Shown piece after piece: positions 46,583 to 57,168 of a DNA stretch of 64,000 nt (position 1 is its first letter; the number at the start of each line of letters is the position of its first letter). The position numbers and the translations under genes were made by a program. This DNA is from Achatina immaculata (Eukaryota > Mollusca > Gastropoda > Stylommatophora > Achatinidae). The DNA is taken from the NCBI GenBank assembly GCA_009760885.1, contig CM019701.1, positions 36,408,697 through 36,472,696 of the forward strand, read 5' to 3'. The notes below the pieces were generated by a model. It did not search any database. It saw nothing but the letters and a program-made list of their open reading frames with translations, and had not been told where the DNA came from.

Positions 46583-48186
46583 TATACTACTGGACAAAAG
46601 TTAAGGGCCGGTCATTAATTTCAAGCATACGTTTATTTTGATTGCCGTACTAAAACAGTAAATAAATTTATTGTAGAATCTTGATTAAATTGCATTCTCA
46701 GGCAGTCCTCTATGCAGCCGAGGCATAAACAACACCAGCTGTTCATCACAACAAGTGAAAAAATCACGTGCAGTACCATCGTCCTAGATAAAATGTTATG
46801 GCATTTTTAAATGTTTCAGCATGACCCAGCAGGTAATTAAATCCTGCTTATTTGTGCTGCACGTGCAAGAGGCACCTTAGTGAACACGTCTCACCTTCCA
46901 ATCATTTTTATTAAAGCTGTTTATGGGTATTTTTGTCATTTGAAAAACACCATGCCACCGTGAAGGCGTTTTAGCACCTTTGAGCATCATCGGGTCTTAG
47001 CCTTGGTTGAAAGAGGTTTATCTGGCAGCGAAGTTGCACGGCGTTGGGGAATGTCCCATTCTACCATCCAAAGGCATTTGGAGCGATTTTAGCGCAACCG
47101 GAGGAGTAGATGACAGGCATCATTCAGGCCGACATCGTTGACAAGATGACAGATACCTGCACCTGTCAACACTTCGCAATCGGACAGTAACGTCTTCCAC
47201 TCTCAGAAACCACCTAATAAATACGGCAAACACCAGTGTTAGCGGCAGAACAATTTGCAGGGGTTTAAGGGAATCTGGGCTGGCTTCACGGCGACCAGCA
47301 ATAAGAATACCTCTTACTCCAGCTCACCGCAGAGCTAAAGTTGCCTGGTGCCGGCAGCACATCTGTTGGACGAGGTGCCAGTGGGGTGACATTCTTTTCA
47401 CAAATTAATCCCGCTTCAGTATGTCCTTCAATGATGGCAGAATCCGTGTTTGGAACAGGCCAGGGGAACTGTTCCATGACACCACTATCCAAGAGGTGGA
47501 TCGTTACGGAGGGGAATCAATCATGGTCTGGGGTGGCATCAGTAGGCAGGACAGGACTCCCCTCTATGTCATTCATGGTACCTTGACCGCCCAGCGATAC
47601 CTGAATGAAATTCTGCAAAGCATTGTCCAGCCTAACTTGCAAGGCATGGGTACAGGGGCAATCCTACAAGACGATAACGCAAGACCACATCGGGGACGTG
47701 TCGTAGAAGATTTTCTTTAACAGCAAAGGATCATTAGAATCGATTGGCCATCTCGGTCGCCCGATCTATCGCTTATTGAGCACATCTGGGATGTCCTAGG
47801 CAGACAGGTTTCGACAAATCATCCTCCACCTGTTGATGTCACACAGCTGACCTTTTTCCTTCATCAAGAGTGGCAGGCCATTCCATAGAATGCCCTAACA
47901 ACCCTGATGAGGCAACGGTGCGTTGAAAGTCTGGCAACAAACGGTCGCCATACGCGATACCGACATGTTTGTTGTTTGAAGACCACTCTTGTGAATTTTT
48001 GTACGATGGGTGAGTGATTTCGCCAGCTTTCTGTATGTGTAGTCCTATTCCGATTTTCAAATGAAATGATTGAATTTGTTCATTTTTAAATGCCGTTTTC
48101 TGTGACTAATGGCTTGTTTGTTAGTCAGTTGATTTTGTTTTTGTAAGAATTGAAAAACCGGCCCTTAACTTTTGTCCAGTAGTATA
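46583..48186 (+). mobile_element. Tc1-like DNA transposon with perfect inverted repeats, 1,604 bp, dead transposase
   Basis: Perfect 30-bp terminal inverted repeats (46,583-46,612 and 48,157-48,186) starting TATACTACTGGACAAAAGTT, including the TA target. Transposase remnants on the plus strand in order: helix-turn-helix VLALVERGLSGSEVARRWGM and STIQRHLERF from 46,982; TTIQEVDRYGGESIMVWGGI (47,485 onward); AILQDDNARPH (D at 47,672-47,674); SPDLSLIEHIWDVLGRQV. The spacing between D and E is 34 residues if an in-frame stop at 47,718 is read through. Several stops and frameshifts occur before 47,420. The conserved ends with a dead gene mean it could move only with a transposase supplied from elsewhere. 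Not the same family as the copies at 36,785 and 58,558. Confidence 0.92.
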
Positions 48187-48509
48187 CATTGCTCCAGTAT
48201 TTTTCTTTTTAAAATATTACATTTAGGCATTCAATTTTAATATTTCTCTCCTCTCTGGGACCATAAAAATAAGATAGTTTCTGGTGTATTAGCAAACTAA
48301 ATATTATAGCACATTTGCTAACTGTATTTCAGATAAAAGTTATATTGAACAATTAACACTGTTTGTAAGATTTGTTAATACAAATCAAAATTTCTATAAG
48401 TAGGAAACGAAGCTTTAACACGGTAAAGTAATGGAGCACAGTATTGCATGGTTAGAACCCGACAAAAATCATAGACGAAGTACTTGTAGACGTGAGACAA
48501 AGAAAATTG
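48187..48509. other. No gene recognised
   Basis: AT-rich. Part may be the body or 3' region of the SINE whose tRNA-like head lies at 48,510-48,596 (minus). Confidence 0.4.
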
Positions 48510-48596
48510 ACAAGAGGACTTGAACCACTGATTCCAGTAGGACGAGCAATCGTTTAGCCACGAGAGAACAGCGCATTAATCCACTTAGCTATCTGG
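48510..48596 (-). repeat. tRNA-related SINE head (A and B boxes)
   Basis: On the minus strand: TAGCTAAGTGG (48,581-48,591) fits the pol III A box, and GGTTCAAGTCC (48,516-48,526) fits the B box GGTTCGANNCC with one change. The start GTGCCAGATAGCTAAGTGG and the long spacing suggest descent from a class II (Leu/Ser-like) tRNA. The acceptor stem does not close and the box spacing is about 10 bases too long, so it is not a functional tRNA. A SINE promoter region is the best reading. Confidence 0.5.
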
Positions 48597-48800
48597 CACA
48601 TTCCAAAAATGGAGTTAAATAGCGAAGCCACCCATGCCGGTCGAAAATCGTGAAACCCGGAAAGGAAATGATTTAATGACACAGAAATTCCGTCGCTTAG
48701 ATTTAGTCTTCCGCAGGTACCACATTTTTGAGACACGAATATACACATATGGTCTTTGCAAATGTCTAGTGCATACTGATCAACAATAACAACAAATAAA

Positions 48801-50040
48801 TTTCTTCTTCTTCTTCTTCGTTCGCTTCTACCACCAAGACCGTCCTGTGATCCTACTGAATTTACGCCTGTGATCCTCGTTAAGTCCCGTGGTCTCCTGT
48901 GTGGTCCCCGAGAGGACCACAAGAGGTTCAGAGTATCGCAGAGCTTGAGCTTGAATTCTCGGTGGGGCTCAGAAGCAGGATTGCGTGACACCGTGGTTTT
49001 CCCTGCACCAGTTTAGTCTAGAGTTGGACTTTCTCACCGGAAGACCTCGACGTGTTTAGGATATCAGTGCATCCCCGCTGGGTGAGAGGCAGTAGCCCAC
49101 CCAGGCCAGAGTTGGACCTTCTCACCGGAAAACCTCAACGTGTTTTGAGATACCCGTGTATCACCGCCGGGTGAGAGGTGGTTGCCCATCCAGTCCAGTG
49201 TTGGACTTTCTCACAGGAAAACCTCAGAGTGATTAGGATACGCAAACATCCTCGCCGGGTGAGAAATGGTTGCCTATCTAGACTGCCCTGGTCCAGTGTT
49301 TCCGATTACGAATCCTCGCCACTAGTGACTTCCACCTCTGGGTTGAGCCGGTTTAGGCATATTATCCCAGTATGGGCATGTCTGGGACGTGACCGACCTC
49401 TAGAGCAGAGATACCGTGACATGCATAGCCTTCAAGATTCACCCCTGGTGTGAGCCGGTTTAGGCATATTTCACCAGTATGGGTGTATATCAGGCGTGAC
49501 CTACCTCTAGAGCGGAGATGGCGTGACATGCCTAGCCATCAAGTTTCACCCCTGGTGTATGCCAGTTTTAGGCATATTTCACCAGTGTAGGTGTATTTCG
49601 GACGTGGCCGGCCTCTAGAGCAGAGGCGCCGTGGGATGTGTAGGTCTCGCACCGATCCTACTGGACATACCGATTAAACTTCACTTTATCCTGTCCACCA
49701 CCTTTTCACATCGGCGACGCTCAGCAACCCTTACTTCTTTTCCGCAGTTTCTTCCTTGACCGGGAGGAGGTTCACTCCATGTGCGGCATCGAAGAGTCTC
49801 GCCAGCAGTGTCTTAACCTCTGGGTTAAGCCAGTTCAGACATTTCACCCGATATGAGTGCACTTAGAACATGGCCGACCACCAGACCAGAAGTGCCGTGA
49901 TTTGACTGTTTGCTTCGCTTTATCCTTTCTACCACCTTTTCCACCTTGATGCCGCGCGGCAACCCCATTTGCACCTTTCGTCATTGGCCGGGATGAGCAC
50001 CGCTCCACGCACGACAGCTGAAGAATCTCGTCAGCAGCGG
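48801..50040 (-). repeat. GAA-tailed modular element, copy 2 (full length, 1,240 bp)
   Basis: Antisense copy. Its 5' end at 50,040 reads (minus) CCGCTGCTGACGAGATTCTT, matching the start of copy 3 (CCGCTGTTGGCGAG). The 5' block, the A-type modules (CTCTAGAG cores, about 49,390-49,640), the linker TTCGTAATCGGAAACACTGG, the B modules (CACCCGGCG-type cores near 49,080-49,260) and the unique 3' segment follow in the same order. The tail is (GAA)7 at 48,801-48,821. No long frame. I see no clear target-site duplication (right flank TAGATGAGCTACC; left flank AACAACAAATAAA). The linker differs from copies 1 and 3. Confidence 0.8.
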
Positions 50041-50282
50041 TAGATGAGCTACCAAACGTGCCTCTCATCTACACAAGTGTCTGATTTTCAGGTGCCAGAT
50101 ATTCGCCTTCGCCCCTTCTCCTTTCAGTTTGAACAGTTCTGCTACGAGAAGGCCAGGAGGTGGACTTGACTGCCAGAGGCTATTTGAGACGCACGCCGCT
50201 GGAGCGGAGAGCGAATTCTCCACCCCACCTCCGCAATAACAGTCCTTAGAACCGACAAATAAACAAATACTTTCTTTTACAT

Positions 50283-50881
50283 CTCTCTCTCTCTGAACCT
50301 TAAGTGCCCAGGGCACATGGGGCTTCCGCAAGGGTTTTCCACAAATGTCTGTCCTTCGCCTTTTTTTCTGCTCTTGCCCAGGTGAGCCCTCTATTGCTCA
50401 ACATCCTTTCTGTTGTTCTTCTCCATGTCTCTTTTGGTCTACCCTTACTTCTGCTCCCCTGTGGTGTCCATCTTAGTGCTATTTTTGGTAGTGAGTTGTC
50501 ATTCATTCGGAGCACATGTCTCAACCATCGCCAGCGTCTTTCCTCAATAATTGTTGTCAGTGGTTTCATCTGCATTTCTGCTAGTAAGATGTTATTTCTT
50601 ATGGTGTTTGGCCAAAATATTTGTCTAATTCTTCGTAAACATTTAGCCTGGAAAGAATTCAACTTGTTTTCTATGGTTCTGGTGATTTTCCAGCATTCAC
50701 TTCCATAGAGTAGTACACTTAGAACATTACTCTTAAATATCCTGCTTTTCATATTTATGCTTAGTTTTTTTTTTATTTCCATATAGTCTGCAGCATTGCA
50801 AAAGCCTGGTTTGCTCTAGTAAGTCTGCTGTTGATGTCCTCTGTGCTGTCTCCATTTTCTACTACTCTGCTGCCAGTTTTT
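50283..50881 (-). pseudogene. LINE-B, 599-bp 5'-truncated copy with 12-bp target-site duplication
   Basis: Flanked by TTTCTTTTACAT (50,271-50,282 and 50,882-50,893). The minus frame 50,300-50,782 is open for 160 codons: SIFKSNVLSVLLYGSECW-type start, then KCLRRIRQIFWPNTIRNN, IIEERRWRWLRHVLRMNDNS, RSKGRPKETWRRTTERMLSN and KTLAEAPCALGT, stop. The tail is (GA)n (50,283-50,294 as TC). It is the cleanest C-terminal frame of the family, suggesting a relatively recent insertion. Confidence 0.92.
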
Positions 50882-50893
50882 TTTCTTTTACAT

Positions 50894-51372
50894 ACAGGTA
50901 GTTTTATGCGAAATATCCTCAATTCTGTGGAATAATACAATAAACTGTCACTGCACTAGCGCACGATAGTCGCAACAAAAACGGCGTGAATTAGCCTTTC
51001 TAGTCACCAACATGACAGGTCAAAACCACACAGAAATCGTGCGGGAAATGATCCCATCACGGAGCATATTTTCCAGGGCCTTTTCGACTACCTCTGCACT
51101 CGCCAACGGAAAACGACACGATTTCCTGGAGACAGGCTGATGATTTCCTGTATCTATCTCCATCTGTACAGTTAGAGCAGTGTTTCCCAGGTTTATTCGG
51201 GCTACGCCCCCCCCCCTCCTTTTCTGCCAGAACACGTCTTCAACGCCCTCTTATGACTAAAACAGTGTTCCGTTCTGTGTGATTTACTGAATACTAATTT
51301 GCCAACATGGCACTAGAAAAGATGTATCTGTTGTGTTTAAAGATCCAGAGGAACAACTATGGATAAAAGTTA
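50894..51372. other. No gene recognised; possible hAT-like terminus
   Basis: At 51,178 the sequence reads CAGTGTTTCCCAGG, like the inner end of the hAT MITE at 18,901, followed by a C-rich block (CTACGCCCCCCCC). No opposite terminus or duplication was found, so no element is called. Confidence 0.3.

Positions 51373-51421
<49 letters not shown>
51373..51421. repeat. (CT)n microsatellite
   Basis: About 24 CT units. Confidence 0.95.
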
Positions 51422-51423
<2 letters not shown>

Positions 51424-52083
51424 GATCAGGATCAGATTAGACAGATTGAGAGACTAAGATTTGTGTTTTGTGATACACTCAGAGAACAATACACCCAGGC
51501 ACACTCCTTCTTCCACTGGACAACAACAGAACATCTGGACTCCATAATTCAAGCTTAAAACGCAACAGCAACTCAAACGTAGGAACAGTCAAGAGTGTAG
51601 TTCAAATTCAATAGACAACAAATTTATTGATGCGGTAGATGTGGATGATGGATATGACGATGGTAGGAAAAAACTGCTGTCATACAACAATGACAAAAAG
51701 TGTAACATGGAAAATTTCCCGGGCACGCAGTCCGTGCGACAATGAAGAAACATTCTACCAACAAGCAGTTGCAAAAAAAAAAACGCTGTTGAATAACAAC
51801 TTCCAGAATAACATTTCATCTTCCAGAATAATAAAACATAAACAGTAAGCTCTGGTCCTAGCGAGGACGCTACAACACAATTCCTATTATATTATTACAA
51901 AGAAAACCTTGTCCTAAAAAGGACAATACAAGCGCTACCACACTCAACTAGGACATGACTGAATTCACTACAAAACTACTACTGACTTGCTTCAATCACA
52001 CGATCCTCATACTCCGAATACAATCATCACAATAATCATATAGTTTTATGATGACTTATTAAATTAGGATACGCATTACTTTA
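51422..52083. other. No gene recognised; two short hairpins
   Basis: AT-rich. GTCCTAGCGAGGAC (about 51,855) and GTCCTAAAAAGGAC (about 51,911) are perfect 5-bp-stem palindromes with 4-base loops, about 56 bp apart. No coding motif. Confidence 0.4.
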
Positions 52084-52665
52084 CTTAATAGACCACACCC
52101 AAAAGAATTGTTAAACCTTGAAACTGACTTACGAGCCCCACAACTAAATGTCAACCTAGATTAAATTAAATTGCATGAAATTGAAACAGCAGTGAATTTA
52201 ATGGCTAACAACAAAGCTGCAGGTGAAGATGAAATAACAGCCGAAATGCTAAAAGCTATCAATAGTGACAACATGAGACAACTACAGAGAATGTTTAACA
52301 AGATTTGGAAAGAAGAAAAGGTCCCTTCTAATTGGAAGAAAGGAATCATTGTTAAAATACCAAAAAAGGGCAACCTTAGTGACTGTAACAACTGGAGAGG
52401 AGTAACCTTAATATCAGTTGTGTCAAAAGTATTTTGCAAGGTCATTTTGAATAGACTCAAAGATATAGTGGATACTGCAATGAGAGAAGAACAAGCAGGA
52501 TTTCGAAAAGGGAGAAGCTGTCTCGACCAGATCTTTACTCTCAGAATAATACTTGAAGAACATATTGAAAAGCAGAAACCATTAATACTGAACTTCATAG
52601 ATTTTAAAGAAGGCATTTGATAGCATACACAGAGATTCATTATGGAAAATTTTATGTCTATATAA
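52084..52665 (+). pseudogene. LINE-D, RT finger-palm fragment
   Basis: A 149-codon frame (52,171-52,620) reads HEIETAVNLMANNKAAGEDE, MFNKIWKEEKVPSNWKKGII, NWRGVTLISVVSKVFCKVIL and EEQAGFRKGRSCLDQIFTLR, ending at LILNFIDFKEGI, just at the first catalytic aspartate block (FIDFxKAFD). A one-base change shifts the frame there. Both ends are lost, including the 3' end that retrotransposed copies normally keep, so a later deletion removed it. Best-preserved version of this RT segment in the window. Confidence 0.88.
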
Positions 52666-52693
52666 CTCACCTACTGCATTCTTTTTTCAACTT

Positions 52694-54640
52694 TTAATGT
52701 GAAGCATGAGTTGCATATAGGAACACAAGTTCCTCAATACAAGGTTGAAAAATGCTAAGAAGAAGTCTTAGATCTTCATGTTCAGTAACTTTCAGTCTCT
52801 TTTTTTCTGTTTGGAAAGAAGCTTCGTGACTCCAATGATGTCTCGCTCTACAAATACGTCGTCGGGAAGGCAATACTTCAGAAAGTAGAACAAATAAAGA
52901 ATCTGTGGAGAGGTGCAGACAAAACCACAAAAATAAGATTTTTAAGGGCATGCATCTTTCCCATCCCAACATATGCCTGTGAGATCTGGACACTTAATAA
53001 AACAGCTGAGAAACACATAAATGCCTTTGAATGTAAATGCTACAGAAGAGTACTTCAAATATCATGGATACAAAAAAGAACAAATATATCCATACTACAA
53101 GAGCTTAATATTGAAGAAGGCTGGCTAGTAAAGAGGATTAAAGAGAGAAAACTTAAATATTTTGGACACATTAAATGTCATGATAATATAGAGAAGACAG
53201 TCTTGGAAAGATAAATAATGGGAAAGAAAGAGAGGAAGACAAAGGCGAAAATGGTTATAAGACATCGTTGATGATCTGCAAATGGATGCAACAACAGCAT
53301 GCCATCTTGCTCACAACCAAGAGGCCTACAGGAGTGCTGTTTGGGAGGCAAAGTTCCACAAGGGACATGGAAATGAATGAATGAATGAATGAATGAAGGC
53401 AATAAAGTAAATCTGGACTTCATTTCACAACGTAGGGTAGTGTTCAGAAATGTTCATAAGATTTTTTTAAAATTCTGGCTTCAACTCAGTGTTATTTTAA
53501 AGTGAAACCAGTTCTTCCTCCAGCATTCCCAGTTCCTCGTTGGTGGTATCAAGGAATAGACTGATTATCCAGTGTGTTTTTTTAAATAAAAGAATATCTG
53601 AAATCTGTCAGACATGTCCTTATGTAGCTGTTCCAAAAGTGAACAATAGATCTGAATATCATCGTCTGATTTCCGTTTCTCTTTGTCCGGTTCAGAAAGA
53701 CTTGGAACTGGAACAGCTCACGACGGGCTATGCTATGTCTGAATAAGTGTAACTTCGACAGAAATGTGGAAATGCTGATTTTACTTTTTTTATAAGTTTG
53801 ACTTCATTGCTTTGGTGTTCAAAATTAGTCTGATTGAATTTTGTGAATGAATCTGACAAATAAGCAACGTCGTGCTTGATGTTGCTGAGTTCATTACAAA
53901 AGAGAAAAACTGGACTCTTGGAAGAATTCTACAGCTGTTTCAAAAATGTATAGAAGCGACTCAGGTTTGAACTATCGAGGAAAGGTACTACTGCCCCGTC
54001 TGCTGCTTCGTTTTCCCTCAAAGCACCCCTACTCCTCCCCCCAACCGACCTTTTTTCTTTCACCGTTCTCTTCGCCCTTTCCAACGCTCACATGGGAGTG
54101 TTATCGCCCACTTTGGGAAACGCTACATAGATGTATTGCGATATCTCGGAATGTGTCAGAGCAAAGACATCCGTGTTTGTGGCTACGAGACTAGAAATAA
54201 CGTTCTTGTATTCATCCGGGCACTAACTAGGCACAAAACATCCCCTGTGCGTCCTTCTGTCTTCCTCACACATGACTTAGGTCCATATCAATGAAGGTCG
54301 CTAACTCATGAATTCATCCGACGCCAGGAGATGTTCACCTCTTTCTGGCTCTCAAGAAACATCATAGTGGTCACAGATTTCAGATCGACGAGGATGCTGA
54401 GTTAACGGTAACACGGTGGTTGGATGTTCAGAACACCATAGTTTACGAGATGGGCGTCGAAAAACGTGTCCTTCACCTCAGTTCTCATGGCGAATATGTG
54501 GAAAATAAGGTGTTCATTATGGAACACAGTGTACTGCGTGTTACATGCAAATAAATGTTGCTCTTGAAGAAGTAACTCTTGTAAGCTTACTTTTGAGACG
54601 GCCCTCGTAAAAACAGTTAAGATATCCATAAAATTGACAA
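52694..54640 (-). pseudogene. hAT-superfamily transposase pseudogene (ZBED/SCAND3-like), interrupted
   Basis: Minus-strand pieces resemble the C-terminal half of hAT transposases of the type domesticated as ZBED/SCAND3. From about 54,350: MMFLESQKEVN; about 53,945-53,825: NLSRFYTFLKQL and HDVAYLSDSFTKFNQTNF; about 53,640-53,590: TYKDMSDRFQIF; then CEMKSRFTLL-type sequence up to the LINE-A insertion at 53,395. It resumes at 52,875 and finishes with FQTEKKRLKVTEHEDLRLLL and CIEELVFLYATHASH, the hATC dimerisation end, stopping at 52,694. Stops and frame changes are many. A hAT-like terminus (TAGCGTTTCCCAAAGTGGG, minus, from 54,125) lies inside the region, so a small hAT MITE may be nested there too. 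The N-terminal part beyond 54,400 is weakly supported. Confidence 0.55.
52876..53395 (+). pseudogene. LINE-A, 520-bp copy inserted in the hAT pseudogene
   Basis: Flanked by AAGGCAATA (52,867-52,875 and 53,396-53,404). It encodes VEQIKNLWRGADKTTKIRF, LRACIFPIPTYACEIW, AFECKCYRRVLQISWIQK, LNIEEGWLVKRIKERKLKYF and the GHIKCHDNIEKTVLER segment, then frameshifts in the KRK box and continues to VWEAKFHKGHG. The tail is (ATGA)5. Removing it rejoins hAT coding sequence on both sides, which confirms the borders. Confidence 0.88.
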
Positions 54641-54705
54641 GAAGAGTATTACAGTGGCACTGCTATATGAAATCAGTATTGCTTATGGCTGTGGAACTTT
54701 AGCAC

Positions 54706-55147
54706 TTAATAAACAGATGATAGGGAAATAAATGGAATCAGCAGAGGTGTGGTTTTAGCAGTTAATAAACAGATGATAGGGAAATAAATGGAATCAGCAG
54801 AGGTGTGGTTTTAGCAGTTAATAAACAGATGATAGGGAAATAAATGGAATCAGCAGAAGTGTGGTTTTAGCAGTTAATAAACAGATGATAGGGAAATAAA
54901 TGGAATCAGCAGAGGTGTGGTTTTAGCAGTTAATAAACAGATGATAGGGAAATAAATGGAATCAGCAGAGGTGTGGTTTTAGCAGTTAATAAACAGATGA
55001 TAGGGAAATAAATGGAATCAGCAGAGGTGTGGTTTTAGCAGTTAATAAACAGATGATAGGGAAATAAATGGAATCAGCAGAGGTGTGGTTTTAGCAGTTA
55101 ATAAACAGATGATAGGGAAATAAATGGAATCAGCAGAGGTGTGGTTT
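54706..55147. repeat. 56-bp minisatellite, about 8 copies
   Basis: Unit starts TTAATAAACAGATGATAGGG; period 56 bp (54,706, 54,762 and so on). Copies are almost identical (one has GAAGTG for GAGGTG). The array ends in a poly-T run and AAAGATCC. Confidence 0.95.
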
Positions 55148-55214
55148 TTTTTTTTTGAAAGATCCAATAAATACACCGAGTAGAAAGAAAAACAAATAAA
55201 TATATCCCCAAAGA

Positions 55215-55870
55215 AGTTCAATCAAACAAGTGCCGTGCCGCGTGGCGTAGGCGATCATTTCTCTCCACAATTCTCTGTCTTTAGATTTGATTATAAGATC
55301 CTCCAGTGACTTTCTTCCTAGCCACACTGATAGCCCATCCAGTAACTCCTCTCTCTGTCTTCCTCTGTCTCTTCTTCCTTCAATTTTTCCACTTGCCACA
55401 ATGTGTTCCAATTTTCCTCTTCTCAGAAAATGCCCTACAAATCTCGCTTGTCTGATTCTGATCTTTGCTGTAATTTGCCTTTTAACTCCAGCCTATCTTA
55501 AGACTTGCTTCGTTGGTTTTCTTAGCTGTCCATGGTGTACGTTCAACATCGTTCTTATGAACCATATTTCCATGGCCTCCATTTCTCGCTGTACTCTCTT
55601 ATTCATGGACCATAAACAAAATTGGATCAATGTAACAGTTAAGTACTCGGAATCTTGTTTCCATTAATACGGATCTGTTGAACAAGAGGTGTCTCATTTT
55701 CTGGAATGCTGACTTGGCCTGAGCACGTCTGCTTTTTATTTCATTGTGACATTTCCCATCTGTGTTATAATTGTTCCTAAGTATTTGAATCTATCAACTT
55801 GTTTCAGTTTTGCTCCATCGATGGTAATGCTACATCTTTGCTACCGCCAAAGTTCATCACGACGAAAAGT
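55215..55870 (-). pseudogene. LINE-E fragment: RT C-terminal region
   Basis: The minus frame from 55,411 reads MEHIVASGKIEGRRDRGRQR, EELLDGLSVWLGRKSLEDLI and KSKDRELWREMIAYATRHGT, stop. It has the same architecture as LINE-C but is clearly diverged, so I keep it as a separate family. Upstream, in other frames, RTPWTAKKTNEA and SAFQKMRHLLFNRSV-type blocks extend to about 55,870. The tail is not a clean simple repeat. Confidence 0.75.
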
Positions 55871-56345
55871 GAAACGGACTCTGCACCACTAAAACAGAAT
55901 TTCGTTTCTTTTGTGAACAAGTTGAGCTGTGCTGCTATTAAATGTCAAGGGTCTAGTGGAATGAACTGATATATTTAGAACCACTGTTCAATAATGTAGA
56001 TACTAAAGGTTGATCTGTAATATCCTCTTTTATAAGTTTGTTTTCTTGTTAAACACAGAGAAACAGCCAACACCCAGGCACTCAACGCCATCACTAGACA
56101 ACAGCAACACTGGAGAAATCACAGGCAATTTTCCAACAGAACCAACACATAACAATGTTGAGTAATTTAACAAGAGTGTAGTTGTGCAACGAGAAAACAA
56201 GTCTATTTAAGAGGATAAATAGAAGGTGACTGATGAGGATGGAAGATTCAAGAACTTACATATAACAGGCTCCGCTCCCCGGCAAGAACTCAGTTTGCCA
56301 TATGGGGAGGAAGTGGACGATTCTAACGGCTAGAATAGGACTACC
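55871..56345. other. No gene recognised
   Basis: AT-rich. A segment near 56,060-56,110 (CAACACCCAGGCACTCA) weakly resembles 51,490-51,510. Confidence 0.35.
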
Positions 56346-56358
56346 ATCATTTAAAAAT

Positions 56359-56792
56359 GCTATATTGAACCTATCTTGTTATATGGAAGTGAATCATGGA
56401 CAATAGGCAAGTCTGCACAAAAATCATTGGAAGCAGCAGAAATGTGGTTTATTAGAAGAATGTTGCGAATCCCCTGGACAGCAAAAATAACTAATGAAGA
56501 ATGTATGAGAAGAGCTGGAGAGACAAAAAAACCTTGTCAAAAAGATAAGAGAGAGACAATGTACTTTCATAGGACATGCAATGAGAAGAAGGGGCATTGA
56601 AAATATTATAACAACAGGAAAAATAGAAGAAAGAAGATCAAGAGGAAGACAAAGATAAATGATACTGGACAGTCTGACGGGATGGTGTGAGAGGAGATCA
56701 CCAACTGAACTGATGGCCTGCATGAAGGATCGGATACTCTGGAGAAGCATAATAGCCAACGCCAGTCGGCACGGCACATGATGATGATAATG
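56359..56792 (+). pseudogene. LINE-C, 434-bp 5'-truncated copy
   Basis: Flanked by ATCATTTAAAAAT (56,346-56,358) and ATCATTAAAAAT (56,793-56,804), a 12-13-bp target-site duplication with one indel. It encodes CYIEPILLYGSESWTIGKSA, AAEMWFIRRMLRIPWTAKIT and NEECMRRAGETK, then frameshifts at an added A after GETK; GRQR then replaces GRPR and is followed by a stop (AGATAA). The 3' end is CGGCACATGATGATGATAATG, a short (ATG)n tail. The only plus-strand member of the family here. Confidence 0.88.
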
Positions 56793-56861
56793 ATCATTAA
56801 AAATCAAACAAAATGTTGGCATACTTACTGAACATCAGAATACCTCAAATAGAAAGCAATC

Positions 56862-57168
56862 CACACATCAGCAACCGCAACTAGTGAGCTCATATCAGCC
56901 ACCACAACTAGTTAGCTCACATAAGCAACCACAACTAGTAAGCTGACATCAACAACCACAACTAGTAAGCTCACATCAGCCACCACAACTAGTAAGCTCA
57001 CATCAGCCACCACAACTAGTAAGCTCACATCAGCCACCACAAATAGTGAGCTCACATCAGCCACCACAACTAGTAAGCTCACATCAGCCACCACAAATAG
57101 TAAGCTCACATCAGCAACCACAACTAGTAAACTCACATCAGCAACCACAACTAGTAAGCTCACATCAG
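56862..57168. repeat. 27-bp minisatellite, about 11 copies
   Basis: Unit CACATCAGCCACCACAACTA plus GTAAGCT; period 27 bp. Because 27 is divisible by three it gives a minus-strand frame of repeated VVVADVSLL; nothing around it suggests a real protein. Confidence 0.95.

Noticed and set aside
47905..47935. Hammerhead ribozyme-like core (CTGATGAGGCAACGG followed by CGTTGAAA)
   Set aside because: It falls in conserved Tc1 transposase coding sequence (MRQRCVES region), lacks recognisable stems I and III, and is best explained as coincidence.
48510..48596. Functional tRNA gene
   Set aside because: A and B boxes are present, but the acceptor stem does not pair and box spacing is too long; called a SINE head instead.
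51178..54125. One hAT element bounded by the two CAGTG-like ends
   Set aside because: The flanking 8-mers (AGTTAGAG and CATAGATG) do not match, and transposase-like sequence extends past 54,125, so these ends do not form a demonstrable pair.
56862..57168. VVVADVSLL repeat protein on the minus strand
   Set aside because: A 27-bp minisatellite stays in frame by arithmetic; there is no signal peptide, no flanking coding sequence and no other evidence of a gene.
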